Below, in pieces: positions 18,800 through 28,517 of a DNA stretch of 64,000 nucleotides (its first letter is position 1; the number at the start of each line of letters is the position of its first letter). The stretch covers positions 4,427,067-4,491,066 of the forward strand of contig CP060294.1 in the NCBI GenBank assembly GCA_014302835.1. Direction: 5' to 3'. Source of the stretch: Pedobacter sp. PAMC26386. GTDB taxonomy: Bacteria > Bacteroidota > Bacteroidia > Sphingobacteriales > Sphingobacteriaceae. A program made the position numbers and the translations under genes. Under the pieces are notes generated by a model. It ran no database searches. It was not told where the DNA came from and saw only the letters and a list, made by a program, of their open reading frames with translations.

Positions 18800-19615
18800 A
18801 TGCATAAATCAGTATTTCCAGGTGTTTCATTGATTGTTTCGACCTATAACTGGCCAGAAGCTTTAAACCTATGTTTGCTCAGCATCAGCAAGCAACAGGT
18901 ATTACCTGATGAAGTCATTATTGCCGACGATGGCTCTGCTGAAGAAACTAAAAATCTCATTGCACAGTATCAGCAATCTTTCCCAATACCATTAATACAT
19001 GTCTGGCAAGAGGATAATGGCTTTCAGTTGTCAAAGATCAGGAATAAAGCGATGGCCAAGGCATCCCGGGAATATATTGTACAAATTGACGGAGACTTGA
19101 TTCTGGAAAAGTCCTTTATCAGAGAGCATTTAGAATTTAGATTACACCGAACTTTTGTTTCCGGCACCCGCGTAAACATGTCTGCTGAATTATCAGAAAA
19201 ACTTATAAATAAGAGCAGCATTGCTGTTAATGTCTTTTCAAAAGGCATAACGAATTTCTTAAACGGGTTAAAAATACCCCCGCTCACTAGTTTTCTTGCT
19301 AAAAAATATAAAGCCGGTAACCTTAGTTATGTAAGAGGCTGTAATATGGCTTTCTGGAAAGCTGATCTGTTAAAAGTTAACGGATATAACGAAGAAATTG
19401 TAGGCTGGGGTCGGGAAGATAGTGAGCTGGCCATCAGACTTATGAATGCAGGCATAAGCAAAAGAATAATAAAGTTTGCTGCTGTTACTTTTCATATCTA
19501 CCATTCCGAAACTCCAAGGGTGCGTTTATCAGTTAATGATGAGATTCTGAACGATACCCTTAAAAGCCGTATAAAGAAATGTAAATTGGGTATTTCGCAA
19601 TACCTGCAAGACTAA
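18800..19615 (+). CDS. GT2 glycosyltransferase, second of a tandem pair
   Basis: A 271-residue paralogue of the preceding gene. It shares the start STYNWPEALNLCLLSISKQQ, the loop EVIIADDGSAEETKN, the metal motif IVQIDGDLILE and the acidic motif GWGREDSELAIRL. Divergence is concentrated in the middle (about residues 110-170) and C-terminus, where acceptor specificity usually lies. Spacing of 11 nt supports one operon. Confidence 0.86.
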   Translation: MHKSVFPGVSLIVSTYNWPEALNLCLLSISKQQVLPDEVIIADDGSAEETKNLIAQYQQSFPIPLIHVWQEDNGFQLSKIRNKAMAKASREYIVQIDGDLILEKSFIREHLEFRLHRTFVSGTRVNMSAELSEKLINKSSIAVNVFSKGITNFLNGLKIPPLTSFLAKKYKAGNLSYVRGCNMAFWKADLLKVNGYNEEIVGWGREDSELAIRLMNAGISKRIIKFAAVTFHIYHSETPRVRLSVNDEILNDTLKSRIKKCKLGISQYLQD

Positions 19616-19641
19616 TATTTCCACATCAAACCAACATATTC

Positions 19642-20355
19642 ATGGATAAAGTATCAATTATCATAGTTACCTATAACGCCGCCAATGATTTACAAAACTG
19701 TTTGGATAGTATCAAAGAGCAAATAACTACCCCATTGGAAGTCATTGTAGTTGATGGTGCCAGTAAAGACGATACAGTTAAAATCATCCAGGAGAACAGT
19801 GATATCATTACAAAATGGATCAGTGAAAAGGACAACGGAATATATCATGCAATGAATAAGGCATTGAAGCTTATAAGTGGAAAATGGGTATATTTTCTTG
19901 GCGCAGATGACACTATACTTCCGGCTTTCTCAGAAATGATCCAGGAACTAAAGGATAACCACACCATCTATTATGGAACTGTTCTGGCAAAGGGCACTCA
20001 ATATTTAGGTTACCTGTCTGCTTACAATCAGGCAAAAACAGGAATCTGTCACCAATCCATGATCTATCCGGCCAGGGTATTTGAAAAATATAGTTTTGAC
20101 GAGAAATATAGAATTTCAGCCGACCATCATCTCAACATGAAGTGTTGGGCAGATCCAGCCCTTAAAGTACAATACCTGGATTGCACTATCGCCAATTTTA
20201 ACCATACTGGTATTTCCTCTCTGCAAAAAGACCCATTATTCGAGAAAGACAAGGCTTTCCTGATTTTGAAATATTTCGGCCTTCCTATATTTTTCCGCTT
20301 TATATTCAGAGAACTGAAGTGGAAGATACATAACAGCCGCAGAAAAAATTCTTAA
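19642..20355 (+). CDS. WcaA-like GT2 glycosyltransferase
   Basis: A 237-residue GT2 enzyme of the type that acts on exopolysaccharide or O-antigen units. VSIIIVTYNAANDLQNCLDS is the N-terminal nucleotide-binding strand, VVDGASKDDT follows, then EKDNGIYHAMNKAL and FLGADDTILP with the acidic metal motif. It lies 26 nt after the previous gene. Unlike the tandem pair upstream it has no GWG..ED motif, so it likely uses a different donor or acceptor. Confidence 0.87.
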   Translation: MDKVSIIIVTYNAANDLQNCLDSIKEQITTPLEVIVVDGASKDDTVKIIQENSDIITKWISEKDNGIYHAMNKALKLISGKWVYFLGADDTILPAFSEMIQELKDNHTIYYGTVLAKGTQYLGYLSAYNQAKTGICHQSMIYPARVFEKYSFDEKYRISADHHLNMKCWADPALKVQYLDCTIANFNHTGISSLQKDPLFEKDKAFLILKYFGLPIFFRFIFRELKWKIHNSRRKNS

Positions 20356-20492
20356 GCCAAATTCCGTTATCAGCTGATACCGCTCATTATAACTGCTCGA
20401 TGAACCGGTATGACAATAAGTTTCCATTTATTTGTTCCTGTAATCAGGAACAAATCTGTAGATTTGATCATATCAGAAGACTGATTAAATTA

Positions 20493-21629
20493 ATGACAAG
20501 AATATTATTAGACCCAGAAATATTTATCCTTCAGGAATTTGGAGGTATCTCAAGATATTATACAGAAATCTATAGTGCACTTGACTGTGAGCCACAAGTA
20601 CAGATAATCTGCCCCATACTTTACACCAATAATATTCATTTTAAAGAGAGTTCTTTGTTCAAAAAAAAGCATCAGACTCCTTTACAGTTTTTGATGAGGA
20701 ACTTAAAGTTTTCCCGGGAATTTTTATCCAGAAAACTAAGGAAAAGGAGCAAGAAAAGGAGTAAGGAGCAAACAATATCACTGCTTAAAAAACAGGACTT
20801 TGAGGTCTATATCCCAACCTACTATGATCCTTACTTTTTAGCTTATATTCAGGACAAACCATATATTCTTACCGTCTATGATATGATTCATGAATTGTAC
20901 CCTCATTATTTTCTGGATGATCAATATACCGTTCCACATAAAAAATTACTTATAGAAAAAGCGGCAAAAGTAATTGCAATTTCAGAAAGCACGAAAAGGG
21001 ATATTTTAAAGGTCTACCCACATATCTCGCCCGAAAAAATTGAAATAGTTTATTTAGCACACACGATTAAGACGACATCAAAAACCGAAATTAACGTCCC
21101 TGAAAACTATATTCTATTTGTAGGTAACAGATCTGCCTATAAAAATTTCACCTTCTTTTTAAAAGCCATTTCGGGCATTCTAAAAGAGAAAAAAGATTTA
21201 TTTCTACTTTGTGCTGGTGGAAACACCTTTAACACTGATGAAATTCAGTTGATAGACAGTTTAGAGCTTACTAATCAGGTTATTCAACGCAAATTTCAAG
21301 ATGCAGAATTACCTGCTTATTATAAGAAAGCTAATTGTTTTGTATTTCCTTCAGAATATGAGGGATTTGGAATTCCAGTACTCGAAGCAATGGCTTGCAG
21401 TTGCCCCGTAGTATTAGCAAATCATAGCTCATTCCCAGAAGTAGCCGGAGAGGCTGGCGTTTATTTTGAATTAAGTAACGCAACTGATCTGAAGGATAAA
21501 GTAAAAAATCTGCTGGATAATATTGAAATCAGAAAAATGTATATACAGAAGGGCCTTGAGCAAGCCGCCAAGTTCAACTGGAAAAAAACGACAGACGAGT
21601 GTCTTAAAATTTATCAATCAGTATCATGA
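20493..21629 (+). CDS. GT4-family (GT-B fold) glycosyltransferase
   Basis: A retaining GT-B transferase of 378 residues. The N-terminal acceptor domain begins RILLDPEIFILQEFGGISRY. The C-terminal domain has ILFVGNRSAYKNF and the classic EGFGIPVLEAMACSCPVV with the conserved E-x7-E pattern. The frame is open from 20400, but homologues start at the FGGISRY segment, so I chose ATG 20493. The C-terminus overlaps the next ATG by 4 nt (ATGA), indicating translational coupling with the dehydratase. Confidence 0.88.
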   Translation: MTRILLDPEIFILQEFGGISRYYTEIYSALDCEPQVQIICPILYTNNIHFKESSLFKKKHQTPLQFLMRNLKFSREFLSRKLRKRSKKRSKEQTISLLKKQDFEVYIPTYYDPYFLAYIQDKPYILTVYDMIHELYPHYFLDDQYTVPHKKLLIEKAAKVIAISESTKRDILKVYPHISPEKIEIVYLAHTIKTTSKTEINVPENYILFVGNRSAYKNFTFFLKAISGILKEKKDLFLLCAGGNTFNTDEIQLIDSLELTNQVIQRKFQDAELPAYYKKANCFVFPSEYEGFGIPVLEAMACSCPVVLANHSSFPEVAGEAGVYFELSNATDLKDKVKNLLDNIEIRKMYIQKGLEQAAKFNWKKTTDECLKIYQSVS

Positions 21630-22591
21630 AGCAAAAAATTGCAATTGTAACAGGTATTACAGGACAGGATGGAGCATACCTGGCACAATTATTACTTCAT
21701 GAAAACCACAAGGTAATTGGGTTGACCCGTGGCAATCATAATGACAACCAGAATGGACTTTCCTATCTTGGAATCAAAGAAAAAGTAACACTTATCAACT
21801 GCGATTTGCTGGATATATCACAAATTATTAAGCTTATACAGCAGCATAAACCAACGCATATATACAACTTGGCCGCACAAAGTTCGGTGTCCCTTTCTTT
21901 TCAGCAGCCTATTGGGACATTCCAATTTAACACGATCAGTGTATTTAACCTTTTGGAAGCCATAAAGATCGTTGACCCAGACATTCGGTTTTATCAAGCC
22001 AGTAGTAGTGAGATGTATGGAAAAGTGAATGATTTACCTATTACAGAGAGTAGTATACTTCACCCCTTAAGTCCATATGCAATATCTAAGGTCGCTGCGC
22101 ACTTTACCTGCATTCATTACCGGGAAAGCTATAAATTGCATATCAGCTGTGGAATTCTTTTTAATCATGAATCTTACCTCAGACAAAATACCTTCTTTGT
22201 AAAGAAAGTTATTCAGGAAAGTATAAAAATTAGCAAGGGCCAGCTAGATGTCCTTAAAGTGGGCAATATAGATATCAAAAGAGATTTTGGCTATGCCCCT
22301 AAATACACCGAAGCAATGTATCTGATCCTACAACAGGAAATACCTTCTGATTACCTTATATGCTCAGGACAAACGATAAGCTTACGTGAAATTATTCATT
22401 ATATTTTTGATAAACTAAATATCCCGCATAATTTATATCAGATAGATGATCAGTTATACAGGCCGGCTGAGATCGAAAATATTTATGGAAATAACGCCAA
22501 GGCCAAAAAAGAATTAGGCTGGGTGTATGATCTGGACGTCTTACAAACCTTAGATTTACTATTGGAGGAAGAACTTAAAAACCATGCTTAA
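21626..22591 (+). CDS. GDP-mannose 4,6-dehydratase-like SDR enzyme
   Basis: An extended short-chain dehydrogenase that should convert GDP-mannose to GDP-4-keto-6-deoxymannose. Rossmann motif GITGQDGAYLAQLLL, then NLAAQSSVSLSF, catalytic serine region QASSSEMYG, Y-x3-K as YAISK, and GILFNHES, which is characteristic of Gmd. At 321 residues it is shorter than typical Gmd (about 345-375). No Fcl or Rmd partner is encoded nearby, so the final sugar (fucose, rhamnose, perosamine or other) is unknown. It may instead act on another GDP-sugar. Confidence 0.8.
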   Translation: MKQKIAIVTGITGQDGAYLAQLLLHENHKVIGLTRGNHNDNQNGLSYLGIKEKVTLINCDLLDISQIIKLIQQHKPTHIYNLAAQSSVSLSFQQPIGTFQFNTISVFNLLEAIKIVDPDIRFYQASSSEMYGKVNDLPITESSILHPLSPYAISKVAAHFTCIHYRESYKLHISCGILFNHESYLRQNTFFVKKVIQESIKISKGQLDVLKVGNIDIKRDFGYAPKYTEAMYLILQQEIPSDYLICSGQTISLREIIHYIFDKLNIPHNLYQIDDQLYRPAEIENIYGNNAKAKKELGWVYDLDVLQTLDLLLEEELKNHA

Positions 22592-22722
22592 CTCAATCTT
22601 GACTTAAAAAGATCTTTGGTCAAAAGAGATTTCTTTTCTGGTATAGTCTTAAGATCAAATTTGTTCACCATTTTTCTCATAAAAAATGGATCCCCCTTTA
22701 CAAGAAAAGCATTAGAAACCTT
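22588..22722 (-). pseudogene. Possible 3' remnant of a decayed gene
   Basis: On the minus strand a stop-to-stop frame reads KVSNAFLVKGDPFFMRKMV, then NKFDLKTIPEKKSLLTKDLF and KSRLS before the stop, which overlaps the 3' end of the dehydratase gene by 4 nt. It is protein-like, but only 44 codons are open, and an ATG (22680) would give 30 residues. It may be the tail of a lost glycan-cluster gene; the surrounding 240 bp otherwise hold nothing I can identify. A chance frame is quite possible. Confidence 0.3.
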
Positions 22723-22830
22723 TTATCAGTCAACCGATAATTTTGTCTTCCATTAAACTCTATCTTCTATTAATTTACTAATGTTCATTATTTTCACACT
22801 AAATATTGCTGTAAACTATCATATAGCAAC

Positions 22831-23997
22831 CTAAATATCTTTAAGCTCTTTTTTTAACAACATTAATAAATCACTTTTAACAGCGGCAACAGAGAAATTA
22901 TTTAATGTATATTCTTTCACCAAACTGCTATACTCAGCATAGGTTCGGTCATCTAAGGCTAATACTCTTTCAATGGCGTCATTTAGTCCCACTGGGGATA
23001 AATCCTCCATCTCAAAGATAAATTTCTTCTCAGCAAAGCCACAATACTTACTTACGATAGGGATCACCCCAGCGGACATAGGCTCAATAGTCCCACCAGG
23101 AAAGCCATCAGCATAACTCGGAGCAAGTGAATAACTACAATTCTCAATGATTTGCTTCATCTCTACTGAATCCATTCGAATGTTTTTATAGAAGAAGACA
23201 TTCGAACTTCCATATAATGTCTTGTGGTAATAGTCTTCAATATGAGAATCCATACTTGGTACTACAATGTAGAAATTAAGGTCGGTACGCAGTTTTGCAG
23301 TTTCCATTAAAATATGAATTCCCTTCTTGATCAGTTTACACCCACACAGAAATAAAAAGTTCTTTGTCCGGGACTCCGCAGTTTTCAATGTAAACTGACT
23401 AAATGAACCAATAATATTGTTATTTAATCGATACAACTCATTATTAAACCTGGCCTTATAATCTGCATAGACAAACCCTTCGGCAAGAATCACTGCAAAA
23501 TCGGCATTGAAATGAGAATAATAAGTACTATCTGAAATAACTTGGCTTTCATCTGGCAGCCACAATCCAGATAGCTCATAAAAATCCTTAACACTTTGCA
23601 ACGACATCATGTTAAGCAATTCTTCGTGCACACCAGTAACAAACAGTATTCTTGGAGCACTCCGGTCTGAATGATAAAAGGAATTTTCAAGACGGTAACC
23701 AAAACCAAAAATCACAGAATATTTTCCATAATCAATGTTAGAAACCCGATCGTTATAATTTACAATATCAACGTTATATCCTAACTCAAAAAAACTCTCA
23801 GCTATGATATGCGAAGTGATATAGTTTTGATGAGAAAAATGATTATCCTTATGAAATGGATACGTTATATAAGAAATAAGGACACTTCTATTATAATCAG
23901 TTTTATAGAAATTAATAACAGGTACATCTTCTGGGTTTACCAAGACTGTCCCAAATATTTTACTTATCCTTTTATTTATACTTCTTTTTATATTCAT
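22831..23997 (-). CDS. GT4-like glycosyltransferase, convergent to the cluster
   Basis: A 388-residue GT-B type protein. The N-terminal half is unusual (VPVINFYKTDYNRSVLISYI; ESFFELGYNVDIVNYNDR). The C-terminal half has NFLFLCGCKLIKKGIHILME, a typical GT4 second-domain start, and PSYADGFPGGTIEPMSAGVI with the conserved glycine-rich loop and glutamate. It is on the opposite strand to the other glycan genes but next to them, so the same pathway is plausible. Donor unknown. Confidence 0.75.
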   Translation of the reverse strand: MNIKRSINKRISKIFGTVLVNPEDVPVINFYKTDYNRSVLISYITYPFHKDNHFSHQNYITSHIIAESFFELGYNVDIVNYNDRVSNIDYGKYSVIFGFGYRLENSFYHSDRSAPRILFVTGVHEELLNMMSLQSVKDFYELSGLWLPDESQVISDSTYYSHFNADFAVILAEGFVYADYKARFNNELYRLNNNIIGSFSQFTLKTAESRTKNFLFLCGCKLIKKGIHILMETAKLRTDLNFYIVVPSMDSHIEDYYHKTLYGSSNVFFYKNIRMDSVEMKQIIENCSYSLAPSYADGFPGGTIEPMSAGVIPIVSKYCGFAEKKFIFEMEDLSPVGLNDAIERVLALDDRTYAEYSSLVKEYTLNNFSVAAVKSDLLMLLKKELKDI

Positions 23998-24069
23998 TTT
24001 AATGACAGTTCTCTTCCTTACTTGAATAAGAGTTATTTTAACAAAGCCCTAACCCATCCTTAATCCAAT

Positions 24070-24115
24070 AAAAAAAGCCCTGTTAATAAGCTTTTTCAAG
24101 ATCAATTAACAGGGC
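24070..24115 (-). terminator. Terminator of the rimP-nusA-infB operon
   Basis: Perfect 11-bp arms GCCCTGTTAAT (24077-24087) and ATTAACAGGGC (24105-24115), followed on the minus strand by seven T residues, 27 nt after the infB stop. Confidence 0.88.
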
Positions 24116-24141
24116 GTTCCAATATGAGTTTATTTATAAAC

Positions 24142-27100
24142 TTATAACTTTCTTTTTACTTCTACTTGTTCGTAAGCTTCAACGATATCACCAACTTCAA
24201 TATTATTAAAGTTATGTATGTTCAGACCACATTCGTAACCTCTTGCTACTTCTTTCACATCATCTTTATAACGTTTCAGTGAAGCAAGCTCACCAGTGTA
24301 GACAACCACACCGTCTCTAACGATACGGATCTTACTGTTCCGTGTAATCGTTCCATCCAATACCATACAACCAGCAATGGTTCCCACTTTCGTGATTTTA
24401 AAGGTATCTCTAATCTCTACGTTTGCAGTGATTTTCTCTTGGAATTCAGGAGCAAGCATACCTTCCATCGCAGCTTTGATCTCATTGATAGCATCATAGA
24501 TGATAGAGTACAAACGAATATCGATTTGCTCAGCTTCAGCAAGTTTTCTTGCACCTGAAGATGGACGAACCTGGAAACCGATAATAATCGCATCAGAAGC
24601 CGAAGCTAACAATACATCAGATTCTGAAATCTGACCTACCGCTTTACTGATGATATTGATCTGAATTTCTTCAGTCGATAGTTTCAGTAATGAATCCGCT
24701 AATGCTTCAATCGAACCATCCACGTCACCTTTAACAATCAGGTTCAGCTCTTTAAAGTTACCAATCGCTAAACGACGGCCAATCTCATCCAGTGTAATAT
24801 GTTTCTGTGTTCTCAAGCCCTGCTCACGCATCAATTGTAAACGTTTGTTTGCAATCTCTCTCGCTTCAGACTCATTCTCTACAGCATTGAATTTATCACC
24901 TGCTGTAGGTGCGCCCTGCATACCTAATACCTGTACCGGTACCGAAGGACCAGCTTGTTCTACTTTTTGTCCACGCTCATTAAATAACGCTTTCACACGA
25001 CCACTGTAGCTACCCGCTAAAATCGGATCACCAACTTTTAAAGTACCAGCCTGAACCAGTACCGTAGTTACAATACCACGTCCTTTATCTAAGGTCGCTT
25101 CAATTACACTACCTGTAGCACGTTTATTAGGGTTAGCTGTTAATTCTAACAATTCAGCCTCTAATAATACTTTATCTAGCAGAAGGTCTACATTCAATCC
25201 ACTTTTACCCGAGATTTCCTGAGACTGGAATTTACCACCCCAATCCTCTACCAGGATATTCATGATAGATAACTGCTCACGAATTTTGTCAGAGTTAGCA
25301 CCAGGTTTATCAATTTTTGTGAAGGCAAATACTAAAGGAACGCCGGCTGCCTGAGCGTGGGCAATTGCTTCTTTAGTTTGAGGCATCACTGCATCATCTG
25401 CTGCAACAACAATAATCGCGATATCCGCTACTTTCGCACCACGGGCACGCATCGCTGTAAAGGCTTCGTGACCCGGTGTATCTAAGAAAGTAACTTTCTT
25501 ACCAGTAGGCGTAGTTACCATGTAAGCACCAATGTGCTGTGTAATACCACCCGCTTCACCAGCTACAACATTCGCTTTACGAATATAATCCAGTAAGGAT
25601 GTCTTACCATGATCGACGTGACCCATGATTGTAACAACAGGAGCTCTTGGCTCTAAATCTTCAGGATTATCTAATTCTTCAATAATACTATCGCCTTCAT
25701 CGTCTGGTTTAACGAATTGAATTTCGTAACCAAACTCATCTGCAACTATTGTTAGTGTTTCTGCATCTAAACGCTGATTGATTGACACGAACATACCTAA
25801 ACTCATACATGTACCAATAATTTTGGTTACCTGTACATCCATCATACTCGCCAGTTCATTTGCCGTAACAAATTCTGTTACTTTCAATACTTTAGATTGT
25901 AGTTCCTGTTCCATTGCAGCCTCTTCAGCTGAAAGAGCTACATCATCACGTTTACCACGACGCAGTTTCGCACGTTGTGCAAATTTACCAGATTTACCAG
26001 CTCCGCTTAAACGAGCAAGCGTTGCTTTAATCTGATCTTGTATTTCTTTTTCCGTAGGTTCTTCTTTAGAGCCTCCAGGTCCACCTGGTTTGCTGTTTCT
26101 AAAGTTAGGCCTGTTGGCTGTATTGTTCGTGTTGTTCCTGAAATCAGGTCTGTTGGTAAAAGTTGGCACTCCCGCAGGTTTTGCAGGTGTAGCAGGAGTA
26201 TTTCCTCCTTGCTGACCAGGCGTTGAAGAGTTACCTCCTGACGACTGATTCTGTCCAGGTGCACCCGGAGCCTTTTTGCGCTTGCGTTTCCTTTTCGCAT
26301 CATTGCTGTCAGCTGAAGAAGCTACAGGTTGTGATTTACGTTCAGGCGTTGTCGGCAAGACAATTTTACCAATAATATTTGGTCCGGAAAGTTTTACAGA
26401 ACGCGCCTTGATAACCTCAACTTCGTCAGGTTTATCTGCTTTTGGTGTAACAACTTCTTTAACCGGCTCTGCTTTAACAACAGGTGATTCCACAGGTTTT
26501 GGTTTTTCTTCTTTAACTTCTTCCACAGCTTTAACTACTTCAGGTTTAATTTCAACAGGTTTAGCCTCAATAGGTTTTTCTACTGGCTTAACTTCCTCCT
26601 GAACAACCTTAGGTGCCTCCGGGATAATCGCTGCTGGTATAGGTGTTTCAACAGGAGCAACCGGTACAATAACCGGAGCCTCAGCCTTAACAACTTCAGG
26701 AGCTGGAAGTTCTTCTTTTTTAGCAGGACGGGTCTTAGCGTTTAAATCGTCAAGATTAATTTTCCCTACAATTTTAACACCCTTTAATGCGCCATCATCC
26801 ACCTTTTCAGTTTCTTTTTCTACTTCTGCCACTTTTTCAGCAACAGGAACTACTTCTTCCTTCGGTTTCTCAACTGCAGGAGGGGGAGTAAAGGAGTGAA
26901 GGTTTTTAATTAAAATACCTTCGCTTTCGAATTCAACATTTTTTCTAGGTGCATCCGCAACTTTTTCAGTTACTTCAGGCTCATCACGACGAATTTTACC
27001 TATAACAATTTGATTGGCTTCTTCTTTTACGATTTTATCTCCCTGAAACTCTTTCAATAATGCATTATACATATCGCGGGAGAGTTTAGTAGTGGGTTTA

Positions 27101-27207
27101 TTCTCAACAGAAAAGCCTTTCTTTTCTAAAAACTCAACGGCCGTAGCTATCCCTACGTTAAGTTCCTTAACTGCTTTGAATAAAATTATTGGTTTGTCGT
27201 CTGACAT
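24142..27207 (-). CDS. infB: Translation initiation factor IF-2
   Basis: GTPase that delivers formyl-Met-tRNA to the 30S subunit. A short N-terminal IF2_N domain is followed by a long low-complexity linker rich in V, P, E and K (about residues 90-300), then a glycine/proline/asparagine-rich basic stretch, a second IF2_N domain and the GTPase. G1 is GHVDHGKT near residue 526, G3 DTPGHEAF, G4 TKIDKPGA near residue 628 (threonine instead of the usual asparagine) and G5 SGKSG. Domains II-IV follow. At 1021 residues the length fits a Bacteroidota IF-2. Third gene of the rimP-nusA-infB operon. Confidence 0.96.
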   Translation of the reverse strand: MSDDKPIILFKAVKELNVGIATAVEFLEKKGFSVENKPTTKLSRDMYNALLKEFQGDKIVKEEANQIVIGKIRRDEPEVTEKVADAPRKNVEFESEGILIKNLHSFTPPPAVEKPKEEVVPVAEKVAEVEKETEKVDDGALKGVKIVGKINLDDLNAKTRPAKKEELPAPEVVKAEAPVIVPVAPVETPIPAAIIPEAPKVVQEEVKPVEKPIEAKPVEIKPEVVKAVEEVKEEKPKPVESPVVKAEPVKEVVTPKADKPDEVEVIKARSVKLSGPNIIGKIVLPTTPERKSQPVASSADSNDAKRKRKRKKAPGAPGQNQSSGGNSSTPGQQGGNTPATPAKPAGVPTFTNRPDFRNNTNNTANRPNFRNSKPGGPGGSKEEPTEKEIQDQIKATLARLSGAGKSGKFAQRAKLRRGKRDDVALSAEEAAMEQELQSKVLKVTEFVTANELASMMDVQVTKIIGTCMSLGMFVSINQRLDAETLTIVADEFGYEIQFVKPDDEGDSIIEELDNPEDLEPRAPVVTIMGHVDHGKTSLLDYIRKANVVAGEAGGITQHIGAYMVTTPTGKKVTFLDTPGHEAFTAMRARGAKVADIAIIVVAADDAVMPQTKEAIAHAQAAGVPLVFAFTKIDKPGANSDKIREQLSIMNILVEDWGGKFQSQEISGKSGLNVDLLLDKVLLEAELLELTANPNKRATGSVIEATLDKGRGIVTTVLVQAGTLKVGDPILAGSYSGRVKALFNERGQKVEQAGPSVPVQVLGMQGAPTAGDKFNAVENESEAREIANKRLQLMREQGLRTQKHITLDEIGRRLAIGNFKELNLIVKGDVDGSIEALADSLLKLSTEEIQINIISKAVGQISESDVLLASASDAIIIGFQVRPSSGARKLAEAEQIDIRLYSIIYDAINEIKAAMEGMLAPEFQEKITANVEIRDTFKITKVGTIAGCMVLDGTITRNSKIRIVRDGVVVYTGELASLKRYKDDVKEVARGYECGLNIHNFNNIEVGDIVEAYEQVEVKRKL

Positions 27208-27279
27208 TGATATCCTATTTTTTCTTAATTCTTATACAAAAGTAACGTTTATTCTTGTTTTTTCTCATCAAGTCAACGC

Positions 27280-28515
27280 TTATTCAAATTCTGACTGTAA
27301 TATACTGATAACTTCTTTAATAGTTTCTTCCTCCAGATCAGTTCTTTTTACTAGTTCGTCTACCGACAGCGCTAGTACGCTTCTTGCAGTATCACAACCA
27401 ATTGCCTTCAATTCGTCGATGATCCAGCTATCGATTTCATCTGAGAATTCTTCGATATCCACATCTTCATCTTCTTCACCAGCTTCACGATAAACATCAA
27501 TTTCATAACCAGTTAATTTACCAGCAAGTTTGATATTATGTCCACCGCGACCAATTGCAAGAGAAACCTGGTCAGGCTTCAGATAAACCGAAGCATGTTT
27601 AGTCACGTCATCCAATTTGATTGAAGTAATCTTAGCAGGACTCAAAGCTCTCGTGATATATAAAGAGATATTATTAGTGAAATTGATTACATCAATATTC
27701 TCATTTTTAAGCTCTCTCACGATTCCATGAATACGTGATCCTTTCATACCAACACAAGCACCCACAGGGTCAATTCTGTCATCATAAGATTCCACCGCTA
27801 CTTTAGCACGCTCTCCTGGCTCACGAACAATTTTCTTAATCGTAATTAAACCATCGAAGATCTCAGGAACCTCAATCTCAAACAAACGTTGTAAGAACTC
27901 AGGAGCAATTCTTGAAATAATAATCTTTGGTGTGCTATTCATCATATCCACCTTTAAGATTACCGCACGGACAGTATCACCTTTTTTGAAATAATCAGCT
28001 GGTATCTGTTCTGTTTTAGGCATGATTAACTCATTACCTTCATCATCCAGTACTAACGTTTCTTTTTTCCAAACCTGGTAAACTTCTCCTGTTACGATTT
28101 CTCCAACTCTATCCTTATATTTTTTAAAGATCTCGTCTTTTTCCAACTCAAGTACTTTAGATACCAGTGTCTGACGGGCAGCTAAAATTGCTCTCCTTCC
28201 GAAACTCTCTAAAGTGATCTGCTCAATGTAGTCGTCTCCAACTTCCATATCTGCATCTAACAGTTTAACTTCTGCCAGTTCGATTTCAAGATCGTCATCT
28301 TCAGAAAAGCCATCTTCCATTACTTTTCTTGTACGCCAGATCTCTAAATCACCATTATCAGGGTTAACAATTACATCACAATTCTCATCAGTACCATATT
28401 TCTTACGCAACATGCTACGAAATACTTCTTCCAGCACACTTATCACCGTAGGACGGTCGATGTTCTTGAACTCTTTGAATTCTTGAAATGAATCGATTAA
28501 ATTAATATTGCTCAT
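27280..28515 (-). CDS. nusA: Transcription termination/antitermination factor NusA
   Basis: Binds RNA polymerase and nascent RNA to modulate pausing, termination and antitermination. The order is an N-terminal polymerase-binding domain (about 1-130), S1 domain (about 135-200, GEIVTGEVYQVW), KH1 and KH2 with GMKGSRIHGI and GRGGHNIKLA. It lacks the C-terminal acidic repeats of E. coli NusA but ends with an acidic tail and a short helical segment (TDLEEETIKEVISILQSEFE). 411 residues is normal for this phylum. Located between rimP and infB as in most bacteria. Confidence 0.95.
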   Translation of the reverse strand: MSNINLIDSFQEFKEFKNIDRPTVISVLEEVFRSMLRKKYGTDENCDVIVNPDNGDLEIWRTRKVMEDGFSEDDDLEIELAEVKLLDADMEVGDDYIEQITLESFGRRAILAARQTLVSKVLELEKDEIFKKYKDRVGEIVTGEVYQVWKKETLVLDDEGNELIMPKTEQIPADYFKKGDTVRAVILKVDMMNSTPKIIISRIAPEFLQRLFEIEVPEIFDGLITIKKIVREPGERAKVAVESYDDRIDPVGACVGMKGSRIHGIVRELKNENIDVINFTNNISLYITRALSPAKITSIKLDDVTKHASVYLKPDQVSLAIGRGGHNIKLAGKLTGYEIDVYREAGEEDEDVDIEEFSDEIDSWIIDELKAIGCDTARSVLALSVDELVKRTDLEEETIKEVISILQSEFE

Positions 28516-28517
28516 TT

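Noticed and set aside
20400..20492. Upstream start for the GT4 gene (20400)
   Set aside because: The extra 31 residues do not look like a GT4 N-terminus; ATG 20493 begins at the first Rossmann strand.
26007..26602. Frames in the infB linker region on both strands
   Set aside because: Caused by the low-complexity V/P/E/K coding of IF-2; no independent support.
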